A stretch of DNA of 45,134 nt, taken from Firmicutes bacterium CAG:24053_14 (GTDB taxonomy: Bacteria > Bacillota > Clostridia > Oscillospirales > Oscillospiraceae). The notes beneath the pieces were generated by a model that saw only the letters and a list, made by a program, of their open reading frames with translations, made no database searches and was not told the DNA's origin. The stretch is taken from NCBI GenBank assembly GCA_001916715.1, contig MNSZ01000052.1:1-45134 (forward strand), given 5' to 3'. This document shows positions 43,791-45,134 of this stretch, one piece after another. The position numbers were made by a program, and so were the translations under genes. Numbering within the stretch: the first letter of the stretch is position 1; each line of letters begins with the position of its first letter.

Positions 43791-44394
43791 AAAAGCGGAC
43801 GAATTGGGAGATGTGGTAGCCGTCGATGAAGCGGTGGTTGACCTCAAGCGACATGCCAAGCTCCTTGCGGCCGCTGCCGTCGTCAACAAACCTGCCCCAT
43901 GCAACGCGCGGAATCGCATCGTCGGGGTCGAACGTGCGCTCATGCGAGAGCGAGGTAATGTCGAGCCAGGGCAGGCTCGTGATGAAAATGAGGTTTTTCC
44001 CCTCCATGCTCATGTCAATAAAGCAGTCCTGCTCCAGGCTGCGGCGCTTCGCCTCGCGGCAGAACTCGGTAATGTCGCCCTCGCAGGGCATGGTGACTAT
44101 GTGAAACTGCTCCGCGCCGGGCTTGAGATCGGTAAAGCTCGGCATCAGCGAGTCAAAAAGCACGATCTCACCGTCGAGTTTGGCATACCTGAACGCCTCG
44201 ACGGAGTTGATGGCCTTAGTTACGAGATAAGTCATCACCATGTAAAACGACAGCGAATGCTCCTTTGCAAAATTATACGCGCGCGTCACGTCAAGGCGGA
44301 ACGCAACATTGTAAAAAGGCTGATCGGCAGCGGAGAAAAACTCATACATCTTCCTGCGCGGCCAGCTTGCGTAATCGATCACTTTGTAATCCAT
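43777..44394 (-). CDS. CatA-like chloramphenicol acetyltransferase family protein
   Basis: 205 residues, near the ~210-220 of classical CAT. N-terminal WPRRKMYEFFSAADQPFYNVAFRLDVT, then YLVTKAINSVEAFRY and the catalytic motif HxxxDG as H187..D191-G192 (NHRFIDGYH). Classical enzymes have HH at this point; the first His is Asn here. It may acetylate chloramphenicol or another hydroxyl substrate; many such gut-bacterial homologues have not been tested. The last codons (FESN, TGA) coincide with the end of repeat D. Confidence 0.85.
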   Translation of the reverse strand: MDYKVIDYASWPRRKMYEFFSAADQPFYNVAFRLDVTRAYNFAKEHSLSFYMVMTYLVTKAINSVEAFRYAKLDGEIVLFDSLMPSFTDLKPGAEQFHIVTMPCEGDITEFCREAKRRSLEQDCFIDMSMEGKNLIFITSLPWLDITSLSHERTFDPDDAIPRVAWGRFVDDGSGRKELGMSLEVNHRFIDGYHISQFVRFFESN

Positions 44395-44542
44395 GGCTAC
44401 CTCCGTTCGTCAAAGCCGGAAAGCAAAATTTGTCTCAATATACCTAAACATTTTATCTCAGCACCACATTGCCTGTCAACGCCGCATCAAAGGCATCACA
44501 GTAATTTTCGGCCTATATGCGAAAAAGCAAATATATGCAAAA

Positions 44543-44566
44543 AGACCGCTACTTTCGTAGCGGTCT
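44543..44566 (-). terminator. Terminator of the rRNA operon
   Basis: AGACCGCTAC and GTAGCGGTCT around TTTC, followed on the minus strand by TTTTTGC. Confidence 0.85.
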
Positions 44567-44570
44567 ATTG

Positions 44571-44688
<118 letters not shown>

Positions 44689-44758
44689 ATTTGAGGCATT
44701 ACACCCTCAAAACTGAACAGAAAAGGAAAGGAAGAACAAGGCTGCCTGCATAACTGTA

Positions 44759-45134
<376 letters not shown>

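Overview
The window looks like a chromosomal segment from a moderately GC-rich Firmicute of the class Clostridia, most likely a gut Oscillospirales/Ruminococcaceae-type organism. This rests on GGAGG-type ribosome binding sites, an SLH-anchored exoenzyme, CarD, a PstSCAB-PhoU operon, a BaiH/FldZ-like flavin/Fe-S oxidoreductase, EtfAB with a CoA-transferase, the style of the tRNA and rRNA genes, and abundant short dispersed repeats. The species cannot be fixed from the sequence alone.

Layout. Positions 1-2790 hold the tail of an Rhs/YD-repeat polymorphic toxin, a likely immunity gene, then a displaced orphan Rhs core with a second, frameshifted HNH/Endo VII (LHH-type) toxin tip and its own likely immunity gene. 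Each toxin/immunity pair is followed by the same hairpin. Positions 2790-3790 carry terminators, an IS1182-type transposase remnant and short palindromes. Then come tRNA-Val(GAC), a zinc-ribbon/Ig-like membrane protein, carD, asnS, lspA and an RluD-type pseudouridine synthase. A metal-response locus follows (9367-12449): an ArsR-AraC fusion regulator divergent from a small HMA protein and an HMA-less P1B ATPase, with a good promoter and dyad between them. Next are an SLH-anchored secreted lipase, pstSCAB-phoU (minus strand), a small membrane protein, and a TetR-controlled locus with a DapB-like dehydrogenase and an old-yellow-enzyme/Fe-S oxidoreductase. Citrate synthase diverges from aconitase-isocitrate dehydrogenase; together they form the oxidative half-TCA route to 2-oxoglutarate and glutamate. 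A peptidase M20 stub, an iron alcohol dehydrogenase, and an organic-acid locus follow (CaiB/BaiF CoA-transferase, EtfA, EtfB, a stub of a GlcD-type FAD dehydrogenase, LysR, SLC13 and OFA-type MFS transporters). The right end has initiator tRNA-Met, psuG, a PhoR-PhoB two-component pair, a CatA-like acetyltransferase, then 5S and the 3' end of 23S rRNA (minus strand).

The most unusual structure is a family of roughly 245-bp inverted-repeat elements, single or in composite arrays, at four places (6686-7129, 8885-9373, 39894-40752, 43152-43790). Their outer ends begin TTTTTAGWGGCGAATTGACGC. At five gene ends this terminus contains the stop codon itself: TAG in one reading frame and TGA in another. 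Two composite arrays of similar internal order, in the same orientation, bracket the phoBR operon.

How the genes work together. Phosphate uptake (pst) and a PhoBR pair are both present but 22 kb apart. Citrate synthase, aconitase and Icd form one pathway. The CoA-transferase, Etf and the two transporters suggest import and flavin-dependent redox of an organic acid, but the expected dehydrogenase is reduced to a fragment here. Starts were moved to the best ribosome binding site for several genes (second Rhs-locus gene, carD, asnS, arsR-araC, lipase, lysR, SLC13).
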